The notes beneath the pieces are model-generated. The model had not been told where the DNA came from, made no database searches, and saw nothing but the letters and a program-made list of their open reading frames with translations. The position numbers were made by a program, and so were the translations under genes. 64,000 nucleotides of DNA from Siphonodentalium dalli (Eukaryota > Mollusca > Scaphopoda > Gadilida > Siphonodentaliidae): positions 153,395,577 to 153,459,576 of the forward strand of contig CP136065.1 of the NCBI GenBank assembly GCA_032622095.1, written 5' to 3'. Within the stretch, counting starts at the first letter, position 1. Each line of letters begins with the position of its first letter. Shown piece after piece: positions 47,052 through 59,640 of this stretch.

Positions 47052-47502
47052 AGGTACTCAATCCGATTAGACGCTCCTAAATTACTATTTCTTTGGCTTT
47101 GGGGGTAAACAAATATTTGATTCGAGTCGAGGAACCCACCCTTCAAAGCTCAGAGTGATCAGATATCGATGTTTGAAATGTGTTAATTTTTGGAGATGTG
47201 GGCCATTTCCACATCTCAAACGGACAAATTACGGTCAAATTTGCGGGTGTAAAATGGACAACTCTAAAATCAACCACTTTATTTTATTAGAGTTATCCAT
47301 CTGACACCTGCAATTTGTCCGTAATTTGTCCGTTTGAGACGTGGAAGTGGCCCACATCTCCAAAAATTAACACATTTAAAAAATCGATATCTGATCGCTC
47401 TGAGCTTTGAAGGGTGGGTTCCTCGACTCGAATCAAATATTTTGTTTACCCCCGAAGCCAAATAAATAGTAATTTAGGGGGGCTTAATCGGATTGAGTAC
47501 CT
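47052..47502. mobile_element. Palindromic TTAA MITE, family B, full length
   Basis: Ends AGGTACTCAATCCGATTAGA and complement; TTAG (47048-47051, a changed TTAA) on the left and TTAA (47503-47506) on the right. The two ~220-bp arms are inverted copies, with GATTCGAGTCGAGGAACCC, AAAGCTCAGAGTGATCAG and TGTCCGTAATTTGTCCG phrases. Other copies: 24657-24857 (half), 51249-51500 (half), 58145-58611 (diverged). Confidence 0.8.
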
Positions 47503-47506
47503 TTAA

Positions 47507-48359
47507 TATGATCACAATCACCCCCCCCCCCCCCCCCCTCCTCCTCCCCAGAAATTGGCACTTGAAATATCGACCGAAATGTTTATTCTAATTTAACCCG
47601 CGTGTATACCATTATGAAAGCAACGGATTTCGCGTCAAAGCGGCAGACACAACATTAATTTTTCGAAGCTAATACTAAGCGGAATATGGTGAATAACTCT
47701 AACATGCTTAACCCACGAAGTGATCGGTACGTACCGTACGGACACATGCATTCTCCCTGAATAAACCACACGAGACTCTCCGGGCAAATTTTCAGAATAT
47801 CGATTTTCAAGAAAATGTCTGCAAGTCTGATATATTATGCAACAAACGAACGTCGATAACGACTTTAGTTGTTTGGAGATAACAGCGCCATAATGAGTAT
47901 GACAAACACACAGCCCCCTGAGGAAGAATGCAAGATGAACAAACATCACCACTGCATCCTGGCATGTCTATAGCGGCGGAAATATCTATAGCGGTGGAAA
48001 TGTCTATAGCAATGGGAAAACACGACTGTTCCTGGTCTGAAGGAAACGGGGCAGTGGTGGTCACGTTAACGCCATTTGAAGGGACGATAATTTTGTTAAT
48101 ATGTACATCGATTATCGTTGAATTTGAGAGTAGACGAATGTTATTTTTATTGAAATATAGCAGTAATTGCTGATAAAAGTAAAAAAAATATATATATCTG
48201 GAATTTTTTTGGTAACTCTCCAAACGGGGCACTCTTGTGATACTTAGCTGGATGGGCGCGTATCCCATTTATATAATGGACACCTTTCTCGGCTCTTTAC
48301 GTACGCGTTAGATCCAAAAACGTGAGCGCTATGGACAGTCCGGAGGGTGATATATACTA
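47507..48359. other. No recognised gene; C18 run
   Basis: Homopolymer C at 47521-47538. The frame at 47807-48268 contains an ATDISTAIDISAAIDM-like internal repeat that reflects a small DNA duplication (TATAGCGGTGGAAATGTC), not a domain. Confidence 0.4.
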
Positions 48360-49330
48360 CTAGCAGGGTTACCCGGCGTTGCATGCCGAGGTTACAGTGA
48401 TGTGGAACTTTTATGGAAATATAGAGAGTACTCTTGCTCAAATTAGTTATTGTCCCCCGAAACATTTCGGAGGACTATTATAATCAGCATGTCCGTTGTC
48501 CATCCATGCTGTCAGGAACAGGGATCTAATGGTGTGGTTTAAATTTAGATGATAATCTGGGATCTAATGGTGTGGTTTAAAGATGACAAAGTTCGAAGTC
48601 AGGGCGGAGAGGGAGAGAGGGTCACTAAAACTGATATAAATTGTTTTTCCATCAAATTTATATATAATCATCTCCCTGGTTACGATGAATCTAATCGTGT
48701 GGTGTAAAGACACCATATTGGTGCGATTCGAGTCTCGTGGGTGGCGGAGGTGTCACAAATTGACAATTGTTGGTCGCCGATATTCGTGAAATGTATATGT
48801 AATCATCTCCATGATACGATGAATCTTATGTGATTTACGCCGTTTTCAACCAAACATATATACATAATCATCTCCATGGTACGAGGATCTAATAGTGTGG
48901 ATAACAATGGCCAGATGGCACCGTCGGGGCCAAGGCTGACGAGGGAAAGACAACAACATTAATATCAATATTAATTTTTCGCCGATTTCGCCAAATGTCA
49001 TATATCTATAGAGTAATCTCCCCAAAAAGAATTAATGGTGTGATGTAAGGTTCAAGAGTGGCGCCACCAGAGTCAGGGATTGAGTCAAGGGAGATTACCA
49101 GAATTGCTGCATGATTGGTGTGGTTCAAAGTTGGCAGATCAGTCGTTGTGTGGAGATATAGGGGCATCATAATTGATAAAGCCGTGTTGTTGCAGCAATT
49201 TCATTTAAATGTATATCAGGCATCCACACGATACGACGAATCTAAAGGTCTGGTTTGAAAATGCTAAATGTGGCACCCTCTGAGTTTATGGGTGGGGTTG
49301 CGGCACCAAACTGGATACAAAACGAAATTT
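48360..49330 (-). mobile_element. Helitron-like element, minus strand, with internal tandem repeats
   Basis: The minus-strand 3' end reads CTCGGC-ATGCAAC-GCCGGG, TAACCCTG, CTAG (48363-48360), then T: the Helitron hairpin-CTAG arrangement. The body holds about eight diverged units with ATCTAATGGTGTGGTTTAAAG and ATCATCTCCATGGTACGA phrases, spaced roughly 40-145 bp. The 5' TC end could not be placed. Confidence 0.55.
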
Positions 49331-49612
49331 CCAATAGAAAACCATATAAAGTTTTTTATTCCATTTTAATGACATATTGTGAATCAACTTGATGAGTGAT
49401 TGCTGAGGCGTTGTCCAATATGAAAGAATGTGACAATACATGTAATCTACTATTACCGAAATAAAATTTCCACGTTAATTGTACCATTTCACAAAATATG
49501 GCGTCTGACGTACGCCCAATTGTCAGAATATTTACTTCTCAACTCGGGACGAATTAATCACGATAAACAAACGGCAATAATTATGCCCATGCATGTTTGT
49601 CATGCACTGCAC

Positions 49613-49640
49613 TACTTACTTACTTACTTACTTACTTACA
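49613..49640. repeat. (ACTT)n microsatellite
   Basis: Seven tandem ACTT units. Confidence 0.95.
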
Positions 49641-49876
49641 TATAACCCATGCATGTATAAGAATGACGCGTTATGTTGCCCATTTGCGGATACAAGTTAT
49701 GATAAAAAAGGTCCCTGACCCCATGCATGTCCTCTCAAAATAGGTGGCTTTTTGAGGTGTTAGCTTCTTTTAAGAACAACAGAGTCAAATTCTGGTAAAA
49801 ATTATATTCCAACTTGACGATGACCCTTGTGTTCTCAAACGTGCTTCACACACAACATATCAAGAGATTCTTTTGA

Positions 49877-50907
49877 CTTTTTATCAAGTTATCATTTAGA
49901 AACACAAACATTATTATTTCTAAGCCGAACAGACAACCCATAGAAATTGAAATCAAAGTACGATTAATGAAATACTGGGTACACCTGAAAAACATGAATA
50001 CAAATCGAATTGGGAAGATATTGTTTGACTTATCTGAATGTCTACTAAATGGCAATGACACGAAATCTTTCAAGTGGAACATGAAAATTCGAGAGATTCT
50101 CTCTTCATGTAATCAATCCCACTTAATAGATGCTCAAAGAATACAAAACCCGAACCAATTTCTAGATTATGTGCGCTGTAGTATAATAAATCAATTCAAA
50201 TTAACCTGGAGAGCTGATATGAACAACGGTTCCAGTAGGGGGGAAATTTACCAGATATTCAAACACGAAATGTACTTTGAGAAATATCTCGACCTACTGA
50301 ACTACAAAAATCGAACAATTTTATGTAAATTTCGAACATCCATGTGCAATCATAAATTACCAATCGAAACCGGAAGATGGGATAACACAGACCATAAGGA
50401 CAGGAAATGTATTTTGTGTAGCAAGAGTCAAATAGGAGATGAATTTCATTACCTTTTAGAATGTAACAAATTCAAGACTCAAAGATCTCATCTAATCCAA
50501 AATAGACATGCTGAACGGGCTAATGTAGTAATAATGAGTGACGTTCTGAACTCAAATGACCCACATTTCCTACGCAAGTTATGTTCTTTTATCAAAACTA
50601 TATTTAGCGAAGTAGAAAAGACTCGCAACACATAACGTGTTTGAAGTTGTTGTTGTTGTCATCGCACAAGCAATGAATCTACCGTATACACATGATACAC
50701 AACATATAAATGTAATATAACCCGCTATCTCGACAGCAACACACTTATTATATAAATTGCACATGTAATTGTATGTAATGTTTTGAGACCATGTAAAACC
50801 GGATGTAAATATTGTTTATATGTTTCATCTTCTTTGTATATACTTCTGTCTCAATATCCTATCATGTAACCTGGATCAGAGAATAAAGCATTATTATTAT
50901 TACAAAG
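49877..50907 (+). pseudogene. 3' fragment of a LINE (C-terminal domain of RT protein)
   Basis: An open frame runs from at least 49877 to a stop at 50635, beginning within FIKLSFRNTN and SKPNRQPIEIEIKVRLMKYW, so the true protein extended further upstream. Later blocks LCKFRTSMCNHKLPIETGRW and CILCSK...DEFHYLLEC form the Cys/His motif that ends many CR1-type LINE proteins. The 3' UTR ends at an (ATT)n tail (~50893-50907). The RT core is absent. The undamaged frame suggests a fairly young, heavily 5'-truncated insertion, unlike the LINE remnant at 40.7-42.0 kb. Confidence 0.8.
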
Positions 50908-51248
50908 GAAAAGTGTCACAGGAAAAGTTTATATTGGTATATATATATCTGGTATTTTCCCCATGGGGTCTGTGGACAAACAGTAATATTTGGTTCAGAT
51001 ATATGACGGGAATATATCAACCTGAAGAATTAAGATATTTAATTTATGCTTTATATGACGCGGCCGTTAGTAGAAGATAGTCTCCTGGGATAGTGATATG
51101 TAGCATGAAAAATAACCATTCTGAAGCTTTATTCAGAATCATTTGTCACTTGTATAATATTCAAAGACGGCAATTTTGTCGCCACGTATGCAGTCTGAGT
51201 GAATTCAGTTATTAGTCTTGGAACATCTCCATTACCATCTATACTTAA

Positions 51249-51500
51249 AGGTACTCAATCCGATCAGACGCTCCTAAATTACTATTTCTTTGGCTTCGGG
51301 GGTAAAAAATATTTGATTCGAGTCGAGGAACCCACCCATCAAAGCTCAGAGTGATTAGATATCGATGTTTGAAATTTGCTGTTTCTATTGTTTGTGGACC
51401 AGATCTTTTCCAGGACCACGTGCTCAAACGGACACATTGCGGTTGTAAGATGGATAACTCTAAAATCAAGTGGTTATTATTGTTAATAGTAACCACTTGA
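51249..51500 (+). mobile_element. Family B MITE, left half only
   Basis: TTAA (51245-51248), then AGGTACTCAATCCGATCAGA and the arm through to the central hairpin AAATCAAGTGGTTATTATTG...; the right arm is missing after ~51500. Confidence 0.7.
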
Positions 51501-52550
51501 TTTTCGATCACCATAACGATCACACCACGCATCATGACTTTCCAAAAATGATCTGGACCCCCACTGACTATCCATTCCAGTGTCGGTTTGCGACACAAGG
51601 CAGCTGATAATCAGGTAGGACCCAGTACCATCACATGTATATTTAAAACCACCCACCACCACTAGCAATTCATTTTTAAATGTAGTAACTGAACATGGAT
51701 TACAAGTTGCTTCAGACGTACGGATAGCTGTTATCTGCAACTCATGCAGCGGTTGAGCTGGATATGTGTTGCATAAGTTATTGTATTTACGAGTGAAAGG
51801 GATTATGTGCATTTTACGAACATCTATTAAAGGCCAACTTAATTTTCGAACCCCCCAGATCACATATATAAAATATATGCCATATTATATACTATCTGAA
51901 AGAGGAAGCTCCAACACATTGTATTATCAACTCATCCGGTGTAATATTAAGTAACGTGTTGTTTTTGTTGAGTTACTGACGTGTTTTTTTCTTCATCTGG
52001 ATTGTAGTTCAAATTGTATTATTTTCAATGGATGGGGAATAACACTAAATCTTAAAGATAGAGTTATTCCCTTCCATTGAAAATACATCTTTAGTTCGAA
52101 TTCTGCTGCATTCTGGGAGACAAAACGAGGGTAGTCTTTCAATGATTTCAGCTGTTTTCTATTTCTCTGTGGGCATCTTCTGAGACACAGACGTTTCAAA
52201 TGGTGATGAATTATAGTATTTTAATCATATTTTATGGCATAGATTGTTATTAAAACCGTATATCAATTAAGGCACTATAAAAATAAAAGGTCAGCCGACC
52301 ACAGTGTCCCCCCGACAACGTGGCAAGTCGATGCCGCTTTGTTAAAGAAATAAGTCGAAAAGGGTTAACAACTCCGTAAAAAAAAATTCCATCATCTATA
52401 TACATGTTGCACATCTCCAATATGTGAGTAACAATGCTCTGAAGTTTCAAATATCTACGATCAAAACTGTAGGAGGAGTTGATTACACAATGAAGGTACC
52501 CTCATACAGAAAATTATAAAAAATGTTGAAATTTTCTAAGTCGAAAAGGG

Positions 52551-52876
52551 TTAAGGCTTACAGTTTTTGGGAAATCAAATGGTCATAACTCCGGATTGAG
52601 TTGGAAATTGTCAATTCCGTAAAAAGATATCGTATATGTGTCCTGTGTACTTCAATTTGACACTAATTTCACAGCATATAAATCCATTTGAAATTTTCAG
52701 TAGAAATGCCTCCTTAAGGCTTACAGTTTTTGGGAAATCAAATGGTCATAACTCCGGATTGAGTTGGAAATTGTCAATTCCGTAAAAAGATATCGTATAT
52801 GTGTCCTGTGTACTTCAATTTGACACTAATTTCACAGCATATAAATCAATTTGAAATTTTCAGTAGAAATGCCTCC
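52551..52876 (+). repeat. 163-bp exact-period tandem duplication
   Basis: Units 52551-52713 and 52714-52876 are nearly identical (TTAAGGCTTACAGTTTTTGG ... AGTAGAAATGCCTCC). The next base pair group is the TTAA at which the nested element inserted. Confidence 0.9.
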
Positions 52877-52880
52877 TTAA

Positions 52881-54231
52881 CTCATTCAGTGCCGGCGACG
52901 TATATAAACGTCGCCCGAAAAGCGCTAACCATTTGCTGGCGACGTATATATACGTCGCCCAGAACATCTCGCTTAAAACATGCTCTACTGGGCGAAAAAC
53001 TCACAATTTCATTATTGGTGTACATGTTTAAAACACTGTGGATTACAAGTCACATCTTGAGAGAATTTCATCGGGGGGGGGGGTGAGTGGCGGCTGGTAT
53101 GTTTATACGCGCATGCGTAGATCCAATTTGTAAACCATGTCGTAGCCGAAGATATCTCCGTTCAAACGACGTATCGGGCAGCTCCGTACGTTGAGGCATT
53201 CGGGAGATAGAGCCGCCTGAATATAGGTGGTGAAAAATTGTGTGTTTTGTGGGCGTGACTAAAGTCTTGCAGAGTTCAAACTCTCTAAGAGGTCAACGTA
53301 TACAGGCATCCAGATTTGTTAATTGGAGACCGATTTTGATTGCGTAAAAGGCGATTACTATCAAGTCGGGCATGCCCTAATCCATAGAACACTTGGTTTA
53401 TCGCCAAACGATCGAGGAACACCGATTTGGACAACGCGCACATTACGTCAATCAAAATATGTACCTTAAGGGGTTCGCCAAATTACAATGATAAATTACT
53501 ACAGGAAACATTGTCAATATATTGCTCTTACATGTTTTAAGATATCGAACGGACATTTGGTAGTGAGGGGTTTTTCGATGTGCTGAATTCGATTGAATTG
53601 TCACCGAGTTACTCTGATTGCCCAAATTTGTGTCATTGACGACATACATGTACATGCAGCTACGTGTACCGCATGAACGGGGAAATATAGTATACGCCGC
53701 ACAGCGAAAGTACGATTGTTGTAGGCCTTTAGAACGGACACAATTGATTTTCAAATTGTTTTCAGCTTTGCCATTTGCTTTTCTAGGAAATCGGTTATTG
53801 TAAACGTCATCCCATTTAGAAAATTCGTTAGGTCTCACTAATCACCCCCACCCCCAATTCCGATCTTTGCCATAACATAATGCTATGTTATTCCACCATC
53901 AAAATTAATGCCTAAAACTACACAGAATATATTAGTTAGATGGCCACATAAAACAACACATTTGCAATTTCATACAATCGGTGTTAATTTGAAGTATTCG
54001 TTGCCATGGCAACGTGAAAGTTTGGAGCTGTGATGAACCTGTATTACCGGAATTGGACTTTTAAAGAACTTCTTGAGTAGGGCCTATACTATCAATGTTT
54101 GCTGTCAGTTCAATTCTTTCCAATATTGAATAATCAAAGTAAATATCTAGTTAGTGTAAATGATAGCTTTTCCCCCAGGAAACCTGGCACTCAGCCATCC
54201 GTTTCCCCCAGGAAACCTGGCACTGAATGAG
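52881..54231. mobile_element. Nested TTAA element, family D (1.35 kb)
   Basis: TTAA at 52877-52880 and 54232-54235; termini CTCATTCAGTGCC and its complement. Subterminal palindromes are doubled at each end but differ: GGCGACGTATATA-type 22-mers on the left (52894-52915, 52938-52959) and CCAGGAAACCTGG on the right (54175-54187, 54208-54220). piggyBac-type mobilisation is the usual interpretation of TTAA with such ends. The interior frame at 53452-53838 (minus, 128 codons) has no domain I know. Confidence 0.75.
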
Positions 54232-54487
54232 TTAATAACTCTGTCAAAAAATATTTTTCCGTCATCTATATATATGTTGCACATCTTCAATATGTGGGTA
54301 ACAATATTCTGAAGTTTCAAATCTCTGGGATGAAATCTGTAGGAGGAGATGATTACACCATGAAGATACTCAAAAGTACGAACGAACGTCATGGCGGATG
54401 GACGGACCCGTTTCTATAGTCCCCCGAAAATTAATTTTTCGGGGGACAAAAAATAATTAGTGACTCGAAAATTAAATGGGCCTTTAA

Positions 54488-55499
54488 CGGAAAATTGAGG
54501 TGTGTTTGATGTTCAAAATTGGGACAAAATCCATAACTATCTTCTTTGTAAATGTCAGTTATACATGCTGGCATGAGTCTTTACCGATATTTCATTGTGA
54601 ATTTCCACAGCTAATGCATGTATCCCGTCAGGCAAACGTTTAAAATCAAAACCGGTTTGTGTTAGAGACTTGATTGATGACGTGAGAAAAAAAATTGACC
54701 CCGCCCCAATAATACTGAATGCTGTAGAATTAAGTATTATTGTGGGTGGGGCCAATTTTTGTTCTGGGGACCTGTGGTGAGTTCCTGGCACTGGCTCACT
54801 GGACTTCCAAATTTTAAATCTCTTTGCAAGAAGAATTCAATTTGTTACAGTGTTCTATCTAACCACTCTTTATAGTGCAGCGGCCAAATCGAAAAAGAGC
54901 GCTAGTTTTCGAGATACCCCTACCCACGGTAGAACAAGTTGAAACCAACTTTTTTTCAAAGAAAAATATATGTTGTTCGCGAAAATGATAGTGAAAAATA
55001 ATGGAATCTGTGTGTAAATCATACCATATCTCTACTTGATATGGAAACAATGTTGGTTAATTTTGATTTTCCTGTCATTTGGAGCTGAACATTTTTTTTG
55101 GCTGAACAATCGCTCTTTTTCACAATATTTTTCCCCCAACATTATCATTCAAATGGATATTACAGTAATGCCGAAATAGTTAATCCATATGGCGTATCAT
55201 TTAGCTGACAAGTATATGTAGAAAGCAGTTAACAGACATTTTGAACGGATTGTGAGATACTGTATTTTAGCTACCCTTCCCCCAAACACGTTTTTGGTCG
55301 AAAAATTACATATTTTTTATAAGAACTTTACCAAATTTCCCAATTGATCATGATGGGACCCAACATGACTCGTTTGCTGAAAATTGGGCCCGGTGATATT
55401 TTGTTAGTGCATGATTAAAGACGTGTTCAAGCTTCCAAAGCCCCCAGTTACTGAAACAACCACAACAACATGCACATTGTATTGATAACAGCTATAAAC
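54488..55499. other. No recognised feature
   Basis: No gene recognised; small GGGGCGG/CCGCCCC pair around an AATACTGAATG...TTAAGTATT hairpin at ~54690-54760. Confidence 0.4.
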
Positions 55500-56110
55500 A
55501 AGAGATTGCACCGGCGGTGCTAGCATACCACAACTGTGGCAAATTCGAACTGACAAGGTATGGGTGAGCTATCTGCTTGGACGGGAAAAAACACAAAAAT
55601 TTTCATCTAAACAAAGATAAATACCTGTAGAATGGAAAATATGAACACAACGATTGAACACTCAATTGATTGTCATCATAATAGTGAACATCCGTACCAA
55701 ATTGAATTGATATCCGCCAACCGGTGGTGAAGATACCGATAAAAAACCAACACTTCCAAATCTACAAAGATGAATAACTCTAAAACGGAAAACCGGAAGA
55801 TAATAACGACAATAAAACGATTGAACACTAAATTGATTGCCCTTATAGTAGTGAACATCCATACCAAATGTCATTTAAATTCCTCAACTGGTGGTGGAGA
55901 TATCTGCTCGGACGGACACAAACACAAAATCCAGATAAACAAAGATGAATAACTCTAGAAAGGAAAATCCGGGGAAAAAAACGATGAACATTAATTCCAA
56001 ATTTCATTCAGACCCGACTACTGGTCTGGCCGGACGGACGGACTGAAAACGGAGGGATAGATGTTCGGACGGAATGACGGACCGACGAGTCAATCCCGTG
56101 TACCCCCAAT
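55500..56110 (+). repeat. Degenerate tandem repeat ending in GACGGACGG tract
   Basis: Two ~185-bp units share GATTGAACACT.AATTGATTG, AGTGAACATCC.TACCAAAT, AACTGGTGGTGGAGATA and GGACGG.. phrases. A partial third ends in CGGACGGACGGAC (56030-56042). A similar ending closes the array at 62790-63665. Confidence 0.6.
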
Positions 56111-56319
56111 ATCTTCGAGAGTGCATGGGGGGGGGGGGGTATAATAAACATGCATCGACGTCGACTTTGTAGGACTGAAATATTTGTTATAAACAACGTA
56201 TGACACAATATATACACATAGTCTCACAAATATAAAACAAAAACACTCGTTGCCAAAGTGATTAGTGTCCCTCTATAAATAGTAAGAAATAATTATAGAA
56301 AAATAATTATTACTTTTAA

Positions 56320-56811
56320 GGACCCATTTAATTTTCGAACCCCCAGATCACATATTTAAAATATATGCCATATTATGTACCATTTGAAAGAGGAAGCCCC
56401 AAAACGTTGTATTGTCAACTTTTCCGGTGTAATAAACTGTGAACATGTTGTTTTTGTTGAGTTGCTGACCGTATTTTTTTCATCTGGATTGTAGATCAAA
56501 TTGTATTTTTTCCAATGGAGGGGGAATAACTCTAAATCTTAAAGATAGAGTTATTCCCCTTCTATTGAAAATACATTTTTAGTTTAAATTCTGTTGCATG
56601 CTGGGAGCCAAAACATGGGTATAATCTTTATATGATTTCAGCTGTTTTCTATTTCTCTACGGGCATCTTCTGAGACACGGTTGTTTCAAATGGTGATGAA
56701 TTATAGTATATTTTCTAATAATATTTTATAGCATAGATTGTTATTAAAACCGTATATCAAGGCACTATACAAAAACAAACATAATCAGTGACTCGAAAAT
56801 TAACAGGGCAT
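56320..56811. mobile_element. TTAA MITE family C, short complete copy
   Basis: TTAA at 56316-56319 and 56812-56815; ends GGACCCATTTAATTTTCGA and TCGAAAATTAACAGGGCAT. 492 bp with a central hairpin of GAATAACTCTAAATC / GATAGAGTTATTC (56522-56560). It serves as an unfilled reference for the Helitron insertion at 28738. Confidence 0.75.
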
Positions 56812-56815
56812 TTAA

Positions 56816-57650
56816 AATGAATCTCCATTATAGTCTCAACAAGGTGGCAGTTCTCTCAGTTTTATATACCAGTATATCTAAATCAAAAGCAAAATAGTGT
56901 GATGTATAGCTGAGAGAACTGTCATAATTATATTCAGATTGTTGAGTGTTCACTGAAGACTTACAATATAGGGTAGGTGGTTTCCAAACAATCGAAGAAT
57001 TGTCTTTCTGATTTGCCGATCGCTTGTTGTAAGCATGCTGTCGGGACCGAGACCATCCATAGTAACTGTATAATTCCTGATCGAATAGCCTTTTTTTCAC
57101 ACCCTGTTAAAAACTAACACCCATTTATGATTTAGCACTAGAAATTCCAGCTTTTGTGAATCCAGATATGATCAATTCGATCCTTTGTGATACTGACAGC
57201 AGTGCTCAACCACTTGGCGTGAATGGGTTTTAGTATTGACGTTCTCGAGTCCACTGGAAAGTTGCATGCAGAATTCAGTCCCCTGCTACCCATGACTTAC
57301 CGCTACTAACACCCACAGTACTAGTAGCCTACACCTAATGCGAAGAAATCACTCATTTATTTATTTGAGACTTTTGTAGGTAATTCATTTAAAATATGAG
57401 AAATGCGGAAAAAAAAATTGAAATACTGATACACGATACGTCGCGTATAATACCTGTTGCATTGATACAGCGACAAGCACATATCGATGCCAGAAAGAGA
57501 GGGCTATAACGATCGGCAATGTTTAACTAATCTCTTGGCGATAGTAAATTACTATGATCGGAATAATAAAGAGTCATATAAGACTCACAGATTATTTTTT
57601 GGCATATCTTATCAGAAACCAAAATCAACATTATTGACATAACAACTACA
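56816..57650. other. No recognised gene
   Basis: A short inverted repeat GTTCTCTCAG / CTGAGAGAAC is at ~56850-56925. Nothing else recognised. Confidence 0.4.
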
Positions 57651-57654
57651 CCGT

Positions 57655-57795
57655 CCAAAAACAACCGGTTTGGGATCGCACTACAACTTTTAATGCGTCC
57701 CAAAAAAAAACCATATCTATAAATAAAAACCCCAGCGCCCATAGGTATAAAGAATTTCTACATTAGTATACACCCGAGGGCGTAATAAATTACCA
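57655..57795 (-). repeat. Inverted copy of the 4.1-4.7 kb repeat
   Basis: The minus strand reads TTATTACGCCC, GTGTATACTAATGTAGAAATT, GGGCGC and GGGACGCATTAAAAGTTG, colinear with 4132-4260. Confidence 0.55.
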
Positions 57796-58144
57796 CATCA
57801 CCAGCGTGTGAAAGTATGCCGGTAGCTATTAGTTCACTGGTTGCATGACGCCCTTTCGGCGCCGAATTCCTGAGGGCCCGATATGAAATAAATTTTTGTC
57901 TCAACGTTGTCACAAAGCTGCAACTGTAGGAAATTGCCCGACGTTATATTAGTGGAGTAGATTATAAGTCCAATTTTCAAGGCAATTGTTCAAATTGTGA
58001 CTAAAGCATGAAAATTTGCACATATGTACATATTCACATACTAATTGGTACTAGATATGGAGCCACGCTGAAATTTCACTTTAACCCCTCTTTTAAGGGG
58101 TTTTCCAAATATAAAGAGCGTTTCGCGATGATATGATTTATTAA

Positions 58145-58611
58145 AGGTACTCAACCCGATAAAACTCCTCTCAATTACTATTTCAATGGCTTCGGGGGTC
58201 AAAAATATTTGATTCGAGTCGAGGAAGTCACCCATCAAAGCTCAGATTTGTTAGATATCGATTTTAGAAATCTATTATTTTTCATTACCGGGAATACTAT
58301 CTGGCCCAGAACTCAGTCAAAATTGCGTAAAAATTACCACTTGATTTTAGAGTTATTCATCCTTGTCTGTTTGAATAGATTTGGAGTACACATCCAGAGC
58401 AGATTACGGCAGTTATTGGTACTCATCTCGAGAACATAACAAATTTGAAAAATCAATATCTAATAACTCTGAGCTTTGTTTGATGGGTTCCTCGACTCTA
58501 ATCAAATATTTTTTACCCCCAAAGCCAAAGAAATAGTAATATAGGACCCTCTGATCGGATTGTTGTTGTTGGAATCTGTTGAGATGGGGACCCTCTTTAC
58601 GGGTTGAGTAC
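58145..58611. mobile_element. Palindromic TTAA MITE, family B, diverged copy
   Basis: TTAA at 58141-58144 and 58612-58615, ends AGGTACTCAACCCG and complement. The arms share ATTTGATTCGAGTCGAGG and TTTCTTTGGCTT-like phrases with 47052-47502; ~45 bp near the right end (TTGTTGTTGGAATCTG...) is extra. Confidence 0.75.
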
Positions 58612-58689
58612 CTTTAAATGTCGCAATCAATCTTACCATGAAATATGTGATTTAAAATTTGGAATATACATTAAGTGTGATTCTGCGAG

Positions 58690-59640
58690 ATATAATGTCA
58701 CATCGTTAGGGTAAAATTGGAACTCCTGTCCAAGATGGCCGTAAAAATGGTAGCCGTAAGTGGAAAATTTGACGTGTTTTCACTAATATCTTCTAGATCA
58801 GTTTCTGCTGTATGGAACTGATTCAGATTTGTTCATTTTTGTATTATTCATATTAATTGATCATTGGAGCAATGAAATATGCAATTCATGAGGTTCTAGC
58901 CCCTTCCAATCCCTCAAAAAATATATTTTTCAGAACTCGGTATGAAAATCTCCGTTAGGATTCAAGTCATATTTTAACAAGAAATGGACAGAATTGTGCA
59001 AACTAAGTGATGCAAAACATGACTTATGAATATTTCAACTCAATGGACCAAAATTGTCACTTGCACTGAAAATGGCTGCCAAAATGGCGACCAAAACATG
59101 GGAAAAGTTAATATTGGCCCAGCATGATATGTAATCGTTTACAAGTTGTGGTCGATGATTAAAATTGTCTATTCTGTCTTATATACATTAAATTCTAACA
59201 TTTCTGATGCACATTGGTTGAGTGTTGCTAATGTAACAACTGACATTACCAGAATTATTGGATTTTTCTATCACAAACTTGACATCAAAATCGGCAAAAA
59301 TTAACTTTTCAGGTTTGGACCATTTATTCAAGTAAATGGAACTATCTTTGCTATCAAAAATGTTTGTTTTGATCGGTCTTAAATATGTCACACTAAATTG
59401 TTTTTAGACAAAATTAATCAAGATGGCTTCCAAAATGGCAACCACATTTGTTAAAAAAAAAAAGTTGATTTATTTTGATATATCCCGAACATGATTATTC
59501 TGTTCCCAAGGTTAGCAAACTGTAACTCACTTGGTTATTAATCATGTTACTTAATCCACTGACTACTACATGTTTCATTCACGTTGTCCCTGTACCTTGT
59601 GACAAATTCATTTTAAATGATGTACTGTAGTATGGAATTT
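58690..59640 (+). repeat. Highly degenerate ~330-bp tandem repeat
   Basis: Around 58735, 59070 and 59420 the same pattern recurs: AAGATGGCcgtcAAAATGG.. followed by 'tggccaa..atgat' and a 'gaaatgg.cagaa' block. Divergence is high; unit limits are approximate. Confidence 0.4.

Larger units (their letters stand above)
51831..54483. mobile_element. Family C TTAA element (long form), carrying a nested TTAA element
   Basis: Left end TTAA (51827-51830) then AGGCCAACTTAATTTTCGA; right end ...TCGAAAATTAAATGGGCCT then TTAA (54484-54487). Left part 51831-52280 matches the short copies at 28331 and 56320. A ~145-bp segment at 52345-52490 recurs at 54236-54380, and a hairpin GTCCCCCG...CGGGGGAC lies at 54419-54447. 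Without the nested element the length is ~1.3 kb. No transposase frame seen. Confidence 0.7.

Noticed and set aside
47807-48268. 153-codon minus-strand frame as a gene
   Set aside because: Its only notable feature is a small internal duplication; no domain, no supporting signals.
53452-53838. Minus-strand 128-codon frame inside the nested TTAA element as a transposase
   Set aside because: No transposase motif or domain recognisable; too short for piggyBac or Kolobok enzymes.
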